From: Rhizobiaceae bacterium
Lineage (GTDB): Bacteria > Pseudomonadota > Alphaproteobacteria > Rhizobiales > Rhizobiaceae
Direction: 5' to 3'
DNA length: 49,791 nt
Assembly (NCBI GenBank): GCA_017644105.1
Contig: JAEPMD010000014.1
Location: forward strand, 53,878 to 103,668
The notes beneath the pieces were generated by a model, which did not search any database, was not told the DNA's origin, and worked only from the letters and a program-made list of their open reading frames with translations. A program made the translations under genes and the position numbers. Shown piece by piece: positions 27,093-36,574 of the stretch (its first letter is position 1; the number at the start of each line of letters is the position of its first letter).

Positions 27093-30000
27093 ATGGCGAG
27101 TGAGATTGAGAATAAACCGCGGTTTGTGAACCTTCATGTTCATTCTGCTTATTCGCTGCTTGAAGGGGCGTTGCCCGTTAAGACGGTTTTGTCGTCTGCT
27201 ATTAAAGATAACCAGCCAGCAATAGCTATTACTGACACGAATAATCTATTCAGTGCGCTTGAATTTTCCATCAAAGCGGCAGGTGAGGGAATTCAACCTA
27301 TAATAGGCTGTCAGCTGAGCATCGATATGGAAGATGCAGGCGATGGCGAGACAAAGGCTGGCCGCGAACATTTACGCGTTTTCCCATCCATTGTTTTGTT
27401 GGCATCCACGCAAATTGGCTATCAGAATCTCGTCGAGCTTTTAAGTCGTGCCTATCTAAAAGGGTCAGACGATGAAGCTGTTCACATCAATCTATCTTGG
27501 CTTGAAGGTAAGTCTGAAGGATTAATCGCGCTCACCGGCGGACCTTCAGGGCCGATAGATACAGCTGTAGAAAATGGCCGGAAGAATGTTGCAACAGAAC
27601 GCCTTCAAAAACTGAGCCAATTATTTGCCAACCGGCTTTATGTCGAATTGCAAAGACCACGCGGCTATAACCGCTCACTCGAAGCTCAAATTGTCAATCT
27701 GGCCTATGATCTTGAATTGCCAATTGTTGCAACGAATGAATCCTTTTTCCCAAGTGAAGAAGACTTTGATGCGCATGATGCATTAATGGCGGTAGCGAAC
27801 AACACCGTCGTCTCAGATGAGAACAGGTTTCGTCTCACCGAAGATCATTATCTCAAAACACAAAATCAAATGGTCGATCTCTTCTCCGATTTGCCTGAAG
27901 CGATCGAAAACACAATTGAGGTAGCCCAACGTTGTTCAGTTAAACTCGGTTATATCGATCCGATTTTACCGCGATTTACCGGTGATGAGGGCGATCCAGA
28001 CATGGCGCTCAAAGCGGAAGCCGATGAATTGCGTCGTCAGTCCATAGAGGGATTGAAAGAACGACTTAAAGTGCATGGTACAGCGCTTGAATATTCTGAA
28101 AAGGATTATGAAGAACGTCTGACAGTAGAATTGGACATTATCGAAGGGATGAAATTCCCGGGTTACTTCTTGATCGTTGCGGATTTCATCAAATGGGCGA
28201 AAGAGCAAGATATTCCGGTTGGTCCAGGTCGTGGTTCAGGTGCGGGGTCTTTGGTAGCCTTTGCGCTTACCATTACTGACGTTGACCCATTGCGTTTTTC
28301 GCTTCTGTTTGAACGGTTTTTGAACCCTGAGCGTGTTTCCATGCCCGATTTTGATATTGATTTCTGCCAAGACCGGCGTGAAGAAGTAATTAAATATGTG
28401 CAACAGAAATATGGTCGCGAGCAGGTGGCTCAGATCATTACGTTCGGATCTCTCCAAGCGCGCGCCGCTTTGCGCGATGTCGGTCGGGTATTGCAAATGC
28501 CTTATGGTCAGGTCGACCGCATTTGTAAACTTGTACCCAATAATCCAGCCAACCCCACACCCCTTCACAAGGCGATCGAAGAAGAACCTAAATTTGCAGA
28601 GGCTGTTGATGAAGAACCCATTGTCGGGCGGCTATTGGATATCGCTCAGAAGCTCGAAGGGCTTTATAGGCACGCTTCCACCCACGCAGCAGGCATTGTG
28701 ATTGGTGATCGCCCGCTTTGGCAATTGGTGCCTATGTATCGCGATCCGCGTTCAGATATGCCAGTGACGCAGTTCAATATGAAATGGGTTGAACAAGCGG
28801 GTCTCGTGAAGTTCGACTTTCTGGGTCTTAAAACGTTGACTGTGATTAAAACGGCGGTTGATTTCATCGCTGAAAGCGGCATTGAAGTTGATATCAATAC
28901 CATTCCGTTTGATGACCAAAAATCCTACGAGATGATGTCTCGCGGGGAAACCGTTGGTGTGTTCCAGGTGGAATCTGCCGGGATGCGTAAAGCGCTGATT
29001 GGTATGAAACCTGACCGTATTGAGGATATTATTGCGCTTGTGGCGCTTTATCGTCCGGGTCCGATGGAAAATATCCCGGTTTATAATGCTCGCAAACATG
29101 GCGAGGAGGAACTCGCGTCCATTCACCCAAAGATCGATTATCTGATTGAAGAAACTCAAGGGGTGATCGTTTATCAGGAGCAGGTGATGCAAATTGCACA
29201 GGTGCTTTCTGGTTACTCGCTGGGTGAAGCGGATTTGTTACGCCGTGCGATGGGTAAAAAGATCCAAGCAGAGATGGATAAGCAGCGCGTACGCTTTGTC
29301 GACGGTGCCGTTGAACGCGGCGTATCTAAGCCACAAGCTGATATGATCTTTGATCTCTTGGCGAAATTTGCCAATTACGGCTTTAACAAGTCCCACGCAG
29401 CCGCCTATGGCATTGTGTCTTATCAGACTGCTTATTTGAAAGCCCATTATCCGGTTGAGTTTTTAGCGGCTTCCATGACGCTTGATATGGGTAACACTGA
29501 AAAGCTCGTGGATTTCCGACAGGATGCACTGCGATTGGGCATCGAAGTGGTTGCACCATCGGTTCAAACCTCCTTCCGACATTTCCAACGCGGTGAAAAT
29601 AAGATCTTTTATTCGCTTGCTGCCATCAAAGGCGTGGGCGAGGCGGCCGTCGATCATATTGTAGACGTGCGCGGGTCTGAGCCTTTTAAATCTATTGAGG
29701 ATTTCTGTAAGCGCGTTGATCCGAAAATGGTCAATAAACGCGTGATTGATAGCTTGATTTGTGCGGGTGCTTTTGATTGTTTCGGGCGTGAACGCGCAGA
29801 GTTGATTGCAGGACTTGAGCGTATCTTAGGATTCAGCCAAAAGGCTTCCGCTGACCGTGCGTCTGGGCAAAGTGATATCTTCGGTTTGGATACTGATGGT
29901 CCCGGCGAGATGATCCAATTCAACAAAGTGACACCATGGTTGCCGGCAGAAAAATTGCAGCGCGAATATCAGGTTTTGGGTTTTTATCTTTCAGCGCATC

Positions 30001-30563
30001 CTCTTGATTCCTATGGTGAAATTCTCGACAAGAAACGTGTTCAAAAATGGACTGATTTTTCTGTTGCGGTAAAGGCTGGTGCAACAGCAGGGCGTCTTGC
30101 TGGCACGGTGACTGGTTTCCAACAGCGAAAGACCCGAACTGGAAACAAGATGGGTATTGTGACCTTTTCCGATAGTACCGGCCAATTTGAAGCGGTATTA
30201 TTCTCAGAAGCGCTGCAGATGCATCGAGAGCTATTGGAACCGGGTAAATCGCTTATTCTGACGGTGAACGCTGAAGAACGCCCTGAAGGCATTGGCCTTC
30301 GTATTCAAAGTGTGACATCACTTGAATATGAGGCGGTGAGCACGCAGAAAACGCTTCGAATTTTCATGCGAGACAGTGTGGCGCTTCCTGCAGTTTCTGC
30401 GCATTTAAACACCAAGGGACCGGGGCAGGTTTCATTTATCATGATCAGGGATGATGGAGATCGTGAAATTGAAATTGAACTGCCGAATAAATACAAAATT
30501 TCACCGGAAATCGCTGCAGCCATGAAATCCGCACCAGGTGTGTTGGACGTCGATCTCGTTTAG
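27093..30563 (+). CDS. dnaE: DNA polymerase III subunit alpha
   Basis: The 1156-residue replicative polymerase. The N-terminal PHP domain starts [18 protein letters not shown], the palm carries [16 protein letters not shown] and [12 protein letters not shown] (catalytic aspartates) near 415, and [20 protein letters not shown] marks the fingers. A helix-hairpin-helix and an OB domain ([19 protein letters not shown]) follow near 1000. It is the DnaE1 type, not the mutagenic ImuC. Two starts are close together: TTG at 27087 and ATG at 27093; the ATG was chosen, though GGATGGG spacing suits the TTG. Its stop overlaps that of the opposing dinB by four bases. Confidence 0.97.
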   Translation: MASEIENKPRFVNLHVHSAYSLLEGALPVKTVLSSAIKDNQPAIAITDTNNLFSALEFSIKAAGEGIQPIIGCQLSIDMEDAGDGETKAGREHLRVFPSIVLLASTQIGYQNLVELLSRAYLKGSDDEAVHINLSWLEGKSEGLIALTGGPSGPIDTAVENGRKNVATERLQKLSQLFANRLYVELQRPRGYNRSLEAQIVNLAYDLELPIVATNESFFPSEEDFDAHDALMAVANNTVVSDENRFRLTEDHYLKTQNQMVDLFSDLPEAIENTIEVAQRCSVKLGYIDPILPRFTGDEGDPDMALKAEADELRRQSIEGLKERLKVHGTALEYSEKDYEERLTVELDIIEGMKFPGYFLIVADFIKWAKEQDIPVGPGRGSGAGSLVAFALTITDVDPLRFSLLFERFLNPERVSMPDFDIDFCQDRREEVIKYVQQKYGREQVAQIITFGSLQARAALRDVGRVLQMPYGQVDRICKLVPNNPANPTPLHKAIEEEPKFAEAVDEEPIVGRLLDIAQKLEGLYRHASTHAAGIVIGDRPLWQLVPMYRDPRSDMPVTQFNMKWVEQAGLVKFDFLGLKTLTVIKTAVDFIAESGIEVDINTIPFDDQKSYEMMSRGETVGVFQVESAGMRKALIGMKPDRIEDIIALVALYRPGPMENIPVYNARKHGEEELASIHPKIDYLIEETQGVIVYQEQVMQIAQVLSGYSLGEADLLRRAMGKKIQAEMDKQRVRFVDGAVERGVSKPQADMIFDLLAKFANYGFNKSHAAAYGIVSYQTAYLKAHYPVEFLAASMTLDMGNTEKLVDFRQDALRLGIEVVAPSVQTSFRHFQRGENKIFYSLAAIKGVGEAAVDHIVDVRGSEPFKSIEDFCKRVDPKMVNKRVIDSLICAGAFDCFGRERAELIAGLERILGFSQKASADRASGQSDIFGLDTDGPGEMIQFNKVTPWLPAEKLQREYQVLGFYLSAHPLDSYGEILDKKRVQKWTDFSVAVKAGATAGRLAGTVTGFQQRKTRTGNKMGIVTFSDSTGQFEAVLFSEALQMHRELLEPGKSLILTVNAEERPEGIGLRIQSVTSLEYEAVSTQKTLRIFMRDSVALPAVSAHLNTKGPGQVSFIMIRDDGDREIEIELPNKYKISPEIAAAMKSAPGVLDVDLV

Positions 30564-31879
30564 CTTTCGTCTTCTGATGGTTCCGATTTTGGTTGCGGCT
30601 TTGGTCGGCTTTTGAAGGTATAGCCGGTCTGCACAATCGTATTGCCAAATTTTGAGCGGACTTTATCGACTGCACCTTCAACATGGGCTCTGCGGGTTGC
30701 ATCGATATCAATCAAATCATCGGGATCTGCTTGATCAGGTGCGCCGAGATCGCTTACGCCGATCCCCAATAATCGGAAGTTTGTTCCATCAACTTCTGGT
30801 CTTAAAAGATCCAATCCTGTTCTGAAGATGCGATCGGCCAACATGGTCGGATCTGCCAAGCGGCGGTTTCTGGTGCGGGATTTAAAGTCGGCTGTTTTGA
30901 GCTTTAAAACCACCGTATGTCCTGATGTATCTGACTTTTTAAGCCGATCGGCGACCTTTTCGCTCAAATAGCGAAGTGTTTTGGCAAGCTCGTCAAAATC
31001 TGATTTATCATCAAAAAATGTCGTTTCAGATGAGATACTTTTCGCCCCGGAATTTGGTCTAACCGTTCGATCATCATGACCGCGCGAGAGATGAAATAAA
31101 CGCGAACCCATCGTGCCATATCGGCGAAGGAGCTCATCTTGCTCCATCTTTTGAAGTTGCCCGATCATCGTAATGCCATCTTGGGCTAATCTGGATGCGA
31201 AGGCTTTACCCACACCCCAAATTTTTGTAACGGGCATCTCGGCTAATAATCTGAGCGCTTCTTCTTCGCCAATGATAGAAAATCCGCGGGGTTTATTTAG
31301 ATCAGAGGCGATTTTGGCTAAAAACTTACAATAGGACAGGCCGACTGACACAGTAATGCCGATTTCATTTTCAATTTTATGCGCCAGCCTTGCTAATGTT
31401 TGCGCTGGAAATGTGCCATGCAAACGCTCAGTGCCGGATAGATCCAAGAACGCTTCGTCAATAGACAGTGGTTGCACCATGGGGGTCAATTCGAGCATCA
31501 TTTCGCGAACTTGCTTACCAACTTTGCTATATTTCCTCATGTCGGGGGGCAGGACGACTGCATCGGGACAGGCATCAAGTGCCTTAAACATCGGCATGGC
31601 AGAGCGCACACCATGAATTCGCGCCACATAACACGCTGTTGAAACCACACCACGTTTGCCACCACCAATGATCACCGGCTTATCGACCAGATCGGGATTA
31701 TCTCGCTTTTCAACAGCTGCATAAAAGGCGTCGCAATCGATATGCGCAATGTTGAGTGTCGACAATTCAGAGTGTTTCAACAGACGTGGACTGCCGCAGC
31801 TACGGCATCGCGGACGTGTTTGAACAATCGGTTCAAAGCAATCGCGGCAGAATCCGTCTTTGGGGCTGGGTGAGGGCAT
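30560..31879 (-). CDS. dinB: DNA polymerase IV (translesion, Y family)
   Basis: A 439-residue error-prone polymerase for bypass of DNA lesions. An N-terminal extension has two CxxC pairs (Cys11/14 and Cys25/28), a small zinc-ribbon-like element common in alphaproteobacterial DinB. The polymerase core has [18 protein letters not shown] near 45, [11 protein letters not shown] near 143, and the little-finger region ends near 390; the C-terminus is basic. The start was set at the ATG at 31879; an upstream TTG at 31894 lies almost against the LexA box. The perfect SOS box 18 bases upstream indicates LexA control. No beta-clamp motif was checked. Confidence 0.95.
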   Translation of the reverse strand: MPSPSPKDGFCRDCFEPIVQTRPRCRSCGSPRLLKHSELSTLNIAHIDCDAFYAAVEKRDNPDLVDKPVIIGGGKRGVVSTACYVARIHGVRSAMPMFKALDACPDAVVLPPDMRKYSKVGKQVREMMLELTPMVQPLSIDEAFLDLSGTERLHGTFPAQTLARLAHKIENEIGITVSVGLSYCKFLAKIASDLNKPRGFSIIGEEEALRLLAEMPVTKIWGVGKAFASRLAQDGITMIGQLQKMEQDELLRRYGTMGSRLFHLSRGHDDRTVRPNSGAKSISSETTFFDDKSDFDELAKTLRYLSEKVADRLKKSDTSGHTVVLKLKTADFKSRTRNRRLADPTMLADRIFRTGLDLLRPEVDGTNFRLLGIGVSDLGAPDQADPDDLIDIDATRRAHVEGAVDKVRSKFGNTIVQTGYTFKSRPKPQPKSEPSEDES

Positions 31880-31897
31880 GTTACGTCGTTTCAATCA

Positions 31898-31912
31898 GAA
31901 CAAATGTCGAAC
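31898..31912. promoter_or_regulatory. LexA (SOS) box of dinB
   Basis: GAACAAATGTCGAAC is a perfect GAAC-N7-GAAC operator, ending 18 bases upstream of the dinB ATG. It shares the GAACAAAT start with the uvrA box at 4265. The closeness to the start codon means that LexA would cover the promoter start region. Confidence 0.9.
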
Positions 31913-31980
31913 AAACCGAATTTAGAGTGTTTTTAACGCGATAACAAGTCACAACATCGGTGAATTGATGCGTTTTGTTT

Positions 31981-32631
31981 CTAGATTTTGGATTGGATGT
32001 GATTTTTAAGATCCGCCCAATTCTCCGCGTCATAGATATAATCATCTAAATCGGGTGCAATTGCTTTGAATTCTTGATTGCCCATAATGCTAATGTGATG
32101 CGTATCCGGGGCGTGTTCAGCGACAGAATGATGATTGTAAATCATATCGTCGATAAAAAAGACATGATCATCAACCAAAGCATTGGCGTCTTTAAGAATT
32201 GGACCTTTTGCGTCTTCTGTTGCGATCAGCGGGAAGGTGAGATCAAACTGTTCGAGCAATGTCTTCCGTTTTGTGAAATGATGCGGGGGCATCGCCGTTA
32301 AAAAGATCACGTCCATATCTTTGCTCAGCTCCTTGAGCACCAGATCCACATCGGGGAGTAACATTTGCCAATTCAGTTGATCAGCAAAGAAATCCTCGAT
32401 GAGTGAAGAGACTTTTTGGTTTTCAACGGTGTCATTTGTGTTGAGATCGAAAATATTGCCATGCAGGGCGAAGCTATTGGCCCTTAATTCTTTATCCTGA
32501 GCCAACAGGAAACTTTGAAATGGCGTGAGAAATTCGAGCACCACCTCATCAATATCGCAAACAATAAGCGGTCTATCAGCGGAGGGAGAAATGATCTCGC
32601 GGATCGACTTCATATCAATAGCCTTGCTCAA
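31981..32631 (-). CDS. HAD superfamily hydrolase-like protein
   Basis: A 216-residue protein with HAD motifs: VCDIDEVVLEF with Asp26 and Asp28 (motif I), FLTAMP near 111 (motif II), a lysine region DAKGPILKD, and FFIDDMIYN near 158 (motif IV). The second aspartate of DxD, usually followed by T or V, is followed by Glu-Val here. The substrate is unknown. The start is TTG at 32631 behind GGAGG with five bases of spacing, overlapping the end of the DUF3572 gene by 17 bases, which implies translational coupling. Confidence 0.8.
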   Translation of the reverse strand: MSKAIDMKSIREIISPSADRPLIVCDIDEVVLEFLTPFQSFLLAQDKELRANSFALHGNIFDLNTNDTVENQKVSSLIEDFFADQLNWQMLLPDVDLVLKELSKDMDVIFLTAMPPHHFTKRKTLLEQFDLTFPLIATEDAKGPILKDANALVDDHVFFIDDMIYNHHSVAEHAPDTHHISIMGNQEFKAIAPDLDDYIYDAENWADLKNHIQSKI

Positions 32632-32884
32632 GATGTCCTCCGAGCTGTCTGAATGCTTGTGCTACATGTTCCGGCTCTTCATTAGATGCTTCGCAATATT
32701 TTAAAAGCGTCGGCTCGTGATTGATTAAAAATTCCAACACGCCGGCGAGAAAACCAGGTTGGTTAGCTGCTTCTCTAATCTGCGATGCCTCAAGGCCTGA
32801 AAGCCCTAGAAAACGGTTAAAAAGCTCAGGTTCTGAGGCGATCCAGCTTAAAACATCAATCGCAATTGCCTCGGATTTCTCCAT
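32615..32884 (-). CDS. DUF3572 family protein
   Basis: A small acidic, mostly helical protein of 89 residues of unknown function. AIAIDVLSWIASEPELFNRFLGLSGL and AANQPGFLAGVLEFLINHEPTLL carry the family pattern, in which a helix pair with Trp and FL repeats is conserved in Rhizobiales (identification from memory). It is divergent from divK, a neighbourhood also found in rhizobia, and overlaps the downstream HAD gene. Confidence 0.82.
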   Translation of the reverse strand: MEKSEAIAIDVLSWIASEPELFNRFLGLSGLEASQIREAANQPGFLAGVLEFLINHEPTLLKYCEASNEEPEHVAQAFRQLGGHLEQGY

Positions 32885-33000
32885 CTTTTCAAAACCTTAA
32901 TTTAATAGATATATTTGTTTTTATAAATTACCATTTTTTCAACTAAATTGGTCTATTGTACAACCCTATTGGGGAAAATTCGGACGCGCTGAGCAATTAA

Positions 33001-33378
33001 ATGACAAAAAAAGTTATGATAGTTGAGGATAATGAGCTCAATATGAAGCTCTTTCGGGATCTCATTGAAGCATCTGGTTATGGCACGATCCAAACTCGCA
33101 ATGGTTTGGAAGCATTAGACCTTGCTCGAGAACATAAACCAGATTTGATTCTCATGGATATTCAATTGCCGGAAGTTTCGGGCCTTGATGTGACGAAATG
33201 GCTGAAAGAAGACGAAGAATTACATTCCATCCCGGTTATTGCGGTCACTGCTTTTGCGATGAAAGGTGACGAAGAACGTATTCGCCAAGGTGGGTGCGAA
33301 GCCTATATTTCAAAACCCATTTCAGTGCCCGGATTTTTAGAGACTATTAAGAGTTTTTTGGGACCTAGTGGTTCATAG
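33001..33378 (+). CDS. divK: single-domain response regulator DivK
   Basis: A 125-residue receiver domain with no output domain. Acidic pocket residues Glu9 and Asp10, the phosphoacceptor Asp53 ([10 protein letters not shown]), Thr in AVTAF and Lys in YISKPIS are all present. DivK in Caulobacter and rhizobia relays PleC/DivJ signals to DivL-CckA and so to CtrA. The gene is 51 bases upstream of pleD, the well-known divK-pleD pair, which supports the name over other CheY-like proteins. No strong ribosome binding site is visible and no CtrA site (TTAA-N7-TTAA) was found in the upstream 116 bases. Confidence 0.93.
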   Translation: MTKKVMIVEDNELNMKLFRDLIEASGYGTIQTRNGLEALDLAREHKPDLILMDIQLPEVSGLDVTKWLKEDEELHSIPVIAVTAFAMKGDEERIRQGGCEAYISKPISVPGFLETIKSFLGPSGS

Positions 33379-33429
33379 TGTTGAATGTTGTGTTTGATCG
33401 CGTTTTTGAGTGTTGGAGTATTTGTGTAA

Positions 33430-34806
33430 ATGACAGCTAGAGTCCTTGTTGTTGATGATATCCCCGCCAATGTTAAATTGCTGGAAACTCATCTACTTGC
33501 CGAATATTTTGAAGTTCTGACCGCTGAAAATGGTATGCAGGCGCTTGAGATTTGTGACAAAACACAGGTCGACCTTATCCTATTGGACATTATGATGCCC
33601 GGTATTGACGGGTTTGAAGTCTGTCGACGCCTAAAAGCCAATCCAAAAACAGTCAATATTCCAGTTGTGATGGTGACTGCACTTGATCAACCTGAAGACC
33701 GCGTCGAAGGTTTAAAATGTGGTGCAGATGACTTTCTCACTAAGCCAGTGAACAATATGCAATTAATGGCGCGGGTGAAAAGCCTGCTTCGCCTTAAAAT
33801 GCTGACAGATGAATTGCGAAATCAAGCAGGTGATCGTGTGGCTTTTGATAGCCTGGACGAACAAAAATCGGGGCCGTCTAGCTTGGAAGAGCGCGGATTA
33901 ACGTTACTGGTTGATGGTCGTGCGAGTTCTCATGAACGTATTTCCAAGTCAATTTTTGAGATTGCTGATATTAATGCGATATCTGATCCCGAGGCAGCTT
34001 TATTTGAAGCGGCTGAAACGCCTTATGAACTCATCATAATCAACGACAATATTCCTAGTAGCGATCCGTTACGTTTATGTTCGCAATTGCGTTCACGGGA
34101 GGCAACGCGTTTTGTACCGATTTTGATTATGTTGCAGTCTGGCGATGAAAAACAGATCGTTCGTGCTTTGGATATCGGTGTGAACGACTATATTTTGCAC
34201 CCATTTGACCCAAATGAGTTATATGCGCGTTCTCTCACGCAAATCAAACGTCATCGTTCGAGTGAGAAATTGAAGGCTAGCCTCTCAAAATCGGTCGAAC
34301 TTGCAGTTGTTGATCCGCTAACAGGCCTTAACAATCGACATTTCCTTGATGCGTATATGGACAAACTTATATCGCGTTCAAAACGCCGGAATACGCCGAT
34401 CTCAATGCTAATTACAGATATCGACAAATTTAAAAGCGTTAATGACACGTATGGTCATGATGCAGGTGATGAGGCGCTCAAGGAATTTTCCCGTCGCTTA
34501 AGAAGCACTGTGCGTGGTGCTGATTTGGCTTGTCGATTTGGTGGTGAGGAATTTATTGTGCTCATGCCGGATACAACGCAAGAAATGGCGCTGCAAGTGG
34601 CTGAACGTCTGCGGCAATCGATCGAAGAATTACCTTTTGACATTACCGAAGATGGTCAAAAATTGTCGGTGACGACTTCAGTGGGTGTGACATGTTTCCA
34701 TCCTGAACTAGATGATAGTAAAAGCTTGCTCAAACGTGCGGATGCCGCACTTTATGAAGCAAAATCTCAGGGTCGAAACCGAGTCGTTTTAAAAGAAGTG
34801 GCTTAG
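33430..34806 (+). CDS. pleD: response regulator and diguanylate cyclase PleD
   Basis: A 458-residue protein with two receiver domains and a GGDEF domain. The first receiver has Asp9-Asp10 and phosphoacceptor Asp53 (LILLDIMMPG). The second (about 155-285) lacks a clear phosphoacceptor and serves as a dimerisation adaptor in the family. The GGDEF domain has the active site GGEEF at 371-375 and the product-inhibition site RGAD at 362-365, exactly five residues before it. It makes cyclic di-GMP from two GTP and controls polar development in Caulobacter. A GGAG precedes the ATG by 11 bases. Confidence 0.96.
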   Translation: MTARVLVVDDIPANVKLLETHLLAEYFEVLTAENGMQALEICDKTQVDLILLDIMMPGIDGFEVCRRLKANPKTVNIPVVMVTALDQPEDRVEGLKCGADDFLTKPVNNMQLMARVKSLLRLKMLTDELRNQAGDRVAFDSLDEQKSGPSSLEERGLTLLVDGRASSHERISKSIFEIADINAISDPEAALFEAAETPYELIIINDNIPSSDPLRLCSQLRSREATRFVPILIMLQSGDEKQIVRALDIGVNDYILHPFDPNELYARSLTQIKRHRSSEKLKASLSKSVELAVVDPLTGLNNRHFLDAYMDKLISRSKRRNTPISMLITDIDKFKSVNDTYGHDAGDEALKEFSRRLRSTVRGADLACRFGGEEFIVLMPDTTQEMALQVAERLRQSIEELPFDITEDGQKLSVTTSVGVTCFHPELDDSKSLLKRADAALYEAKSQGRNRVVLKEVA

Positions 34807-34894
34807 CGCATAGCTTCGTTACCATTTATTCTCACACTTTGCGTACGCATTATTGCAACTAAAACGATTGTATAAGTTGAAATGTTCGCGCTAT

Positions 34895-34907
34895 GTTGCA
34901 ATGCAAC
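34895..34907. repeat. perfect palindrome between pleD and the RNA candidate
   Basis: GTTGCAATGCAAC is a 6+1+6 palindrome about 75 bases upstream of the structured RNA candidate and 89 bases after pleD. It could be an operator. No regulator is recognised. Confidence 0.35.
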
Positions 34908-34980
34908 GCTTGATTCTTTTCTAAAATTGAGCGATGATCCGCTTAATAGGCGCATGACAATTAGCAGAATTTATAGAGAT

Positions 34981-35135
34981 ACCCCATGATGTTCAGGTCC
35001 GCCGCATCTCCTGGGTCGTGGGGTGGCCGGTCATTTAACAGCATTCCGTGGCCTCCTCGTACCACTTCTGTTGCACTGATCGGCCCACAAATAAGAACCC
35101 GCTTGCATCGCTGCAAGCGGGTTTAACTTTTACGT
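34981..35135 (+). ncRNA. candidate structured small RNA with CCTCCTC loop
   Basis: Three consecutive stem-loops fill the gap between pleD and rpmG. Hairpin 1 (34981-35024) pairs ACCCCATGA with TCGTGGGGT and then TTCAGG with CCTGGG around a 12-base loop. Hairpin 2 (35025-35085) pairs GGCCGGTCA with TGATCGGCC, then AACAG with CTGTT, then GTGG with CCAC, leaving the loop CCTCCTCGTA. Hairpin 3 (35096-35123) is a perfect 12-pair terminator. CCTCCTC in a loop is the anti-Shine-Dalgarno motif known from several alphaproteobacterial sRNAs. A TTATAG at 34971-34976 could be the -10 element; no good -35 was found. Ends are estimates. The plus strand is favoured because minus-strand transcription from rpmG would stop at hairpin 3. 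Confidence 0.6.
35096..35123. terminator. bidirectional Rho-independent terminator (rpmG and sRNA candidate)
   Basis: AACCCGCTTGCA (35096-35107) and TGCAAGCGGGTT (35112-35123) pair perfectly over twelve bases with a four-base loop. On the minus strand it is followed by TTCTTATTTGT, 28 bases after the rpmG stop; on the plus strand by TTAACTTTTAC. It can serve transcripts from both sides. Confidence 0.92.
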
Positions 35136-35151
35136 CAATTAAGTGTTTGAA

Positions 35152-35319
35152 CTACTTAATTTTAGCTTCTTTGAACTCAACGTGCTTACGTGCGATTGGG
35201 TCGTATTTTGTTTTGACCATTTTTTCTGTGTAAGTACGGCTGTTCTTTTTGGTTACATAGAAGAAACCAGTGTCAGCAGTTGACTGTAGTTTGATTTTGA
35301 TCGTTGTTGCCTTGGCCAT
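35152..35319 (-). CDS. rpmG: 50S ribosomal protein L33
   Basis: A 55-residue ribosomal protein of the large subunit. [33 protein letters not shown] and [18 protein letters not shown] are the expected blocks. It has no cysteines, so it is the zinc-independent form. AGAAGG lies eight bases before the ATG. The neighbourhood divK-pleD-rpmG is usual in Rhizobiales. Its apparent leader contains a terminator-like hairpin (see 35336-35373), and a very strong terminator follows the gene. Confidence 0.97.
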   Translation of the reverse strand: MAKATTIKIKLQSTADTGFFYVTKKNSRTYTEKMVKTKYDPIARKHVEFKEAKIK

Positions 35320-35335
35320 CTTGGCTACCTTCTTT

Positions 35336-35373
35336 AAAAAATGAAGCCGCAGATGATCGTTGCAATCTACGGC
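35336..35373 (-). terminator. terminator-like hairpin in front of rpmG
   Basis: On the minus strand GCCGTAGAT and ATCTGCGGC form nine pairs (one G-U) around a ten-base loop and are followed by TTCA and six T. It may end the topA-rnr-DUF983-nudix transcript, whose last stop codon is 111 bases upstream. Because a plausible rpmG promoter lies between that stop and the hairpin, the same structure may act as an attenuator in the rpmG leader. Confidence 0.6.
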
Positions 35374-35385
35374 ATGGTTGACGCG

Positions 35386-35413
35386 AAATTACAAATTAAG
35401 CTTCAAAAGTCAA
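35386..35413 (-). promoter_or_regulatory. probable rpmG promoter
   Basis: On the minus strand TTGACT (35413-35408) is followed after 16 bases by TAATTT (35391-35386). Transcription would start near 35379, giving a 60-base leader that includes the terminator-like hairpin. The assignment is by eye. Confidence 0.5.
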
Positions 35414-35483
35414 GCCCTTTGGGGAATGAATTTGGTAAAATAGCACTGATTGGCGTTGAATGACATTGACCAGCTGCATCAAC

Positions 35484-36113
35484 TTAGATGCGTTTGATAA
35501 AACAGGGAGGTACATCATAGGCAAGCTCTGAAGATTGCTGCATTCTTGCCTGTAGTTCTTTCAAAATCAGGACTGTAATTGCAGGCATCGGATGATCTTC
35601 GGGTTTGAAAATGTCCACCCAACGCAAATCAACCAGCTCGTCGCTATCTTTGGCCTGTGACGTGTCGATGTTTAATTCATCACAAAAACCGACGAAGAAT
35701 CGTGTATCGAATCGTCTTGGTTGCCCGATTGGTGTTATGGCTCGTGCTAAATATCTGAAATTCTGCAGATTAAAGCCGGTGCTGTCACGTAGTTCGATAC
35801 TGGTTTCTTCTGACAGTTCACGTGCTGCGGCAAGGGCAAGTGCCGTTGCCGTTGATTTGGTAAATCTTTTGGTGGTGTTGCTCAAAAGATGAGTAACCAC
35901 CTCATCGCGTAGAGGGGTATTAACCGGCAATCGCCAATCATTTCGATCGCGGCGACCACCGGGAAATACATAAAGATCTGGCATGAACACATGTTTGCTG
36001 GATCTTTTCCCCATTAAAACACGCGCATTGTCACGATCGACCAGCATTAGGGTTGCCGCGTCTTTGGGGCGCAACGCCTTGGGCTTGTTTGGTTGATTGG
36101 TTGACGCGTTCAA
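35484..36113 (-). CDS. NUDIX hydrolase
   Basis: A 209-residue protein of the NUDIX fold, which hydrolyses nucleoside diphosphates linked to other groups. The core motif is AAARELSEETSIEL near residue 92, a slightly loosened REXXEE box; YVFPGGRRDRND upstream supplies the preceding glycines. WVDIFKPEDHPMPAITVLIL near 168 resembles the NUDT7/CoA-type or NUDT19-type proteins, but the substrate is open. The apparent start is a TTG at 36113 without a good Shine-Dalgarno, 15 bases after the DUF983 stop. It is last in the topA-rnr-DUF983-nudix operon. Confidence 0.88.
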   Translation of the reverse strand: MNASTNQPNKPKALRPKDAATLMLVDRDNARVLMGKRSSKHVFMPDLYVFPGGRRDRNDWRLPVNTPLRDEVVTHLLSNTTKRFTKSTATALALAAARELSEETSIELRDSTGFNLQNFRYLARAITPIGQPRRFDTRFFVGFCDELNIDTSQAKDSDELVDLRWVDIFKPEDHPMPAITVLILKELQARMQQSSELAYDVPPCFIKRI

Positions 36114-36128
36114 TGTCGGTGGGTCGGC

Positions 36129-36566
36129 TTAGTGATCTTTAAGCGCTACGCTGTCGTCATAGTCCGGCTGTTCACCGAAACCATGCATGCGCAGTGCCCA
36201 TTGAAGACCCACAACAGCACCTTTGATTGGCTGAAGAAGAGCAAGTGATAGAACGACTGTAATTGGGATCCAAATCATCAAATGCTGCCAGCTCGCCATC
36301 TTGAACACCATATCCGTCATCATAAAGGCAGCAACAACAATGTGGCCGATAATAAGAATCACTAAGTAAGCAGGCAGGTCATCCGCACGATGATGATGCA
36401 ATTCTTCACCACAATTGCTGCATTCATGGGTTACTTTAACAAACTTATCAAACAGTTTGCCTTCACCGCAATTTGGACAGCGTGATGCAAATCCGCGTTT
36501 CATCGCAAGTTTGGTTGGTCGTTCTTCGGTTTGACCATTATTGTGAAAGACTTCAGTTTCAGTCAT
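36129..36566 (-). CDS. DUF983 family membrane protein
   Basis: A 145-residue protein with an N-terminal zinc ribbon (CPNC at 30-33, CSNC at 49-52) and two hydrophobic helices (YLVILIIGHIVVAAFMMTDM and HLMIWIPITVVLSLALLQPI). RGFASRCPNCGEGKLF is the family signature. DUF983 proteins have no firm function, though they occur near cytochrome oxidase and rnr genes. It begins eight bases after rnr and is clearly co-transcribed. Confidence 0.9.
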   Translation of the reverse strand: MTETEVFHNNGQTEERPTKLAMKRGFASRCPNCGEGKLFDKFVKVTHECSNCGEELHHHRADDLPAYLVILIIGHIVVAAFMMTDMVFKMASWQHLMIWIPITVVLSLALLQPIKGAVVGLQWALRMHGFGEQPDYDDSVALKDH

Positions 36567-36574
36567 TTAATATC

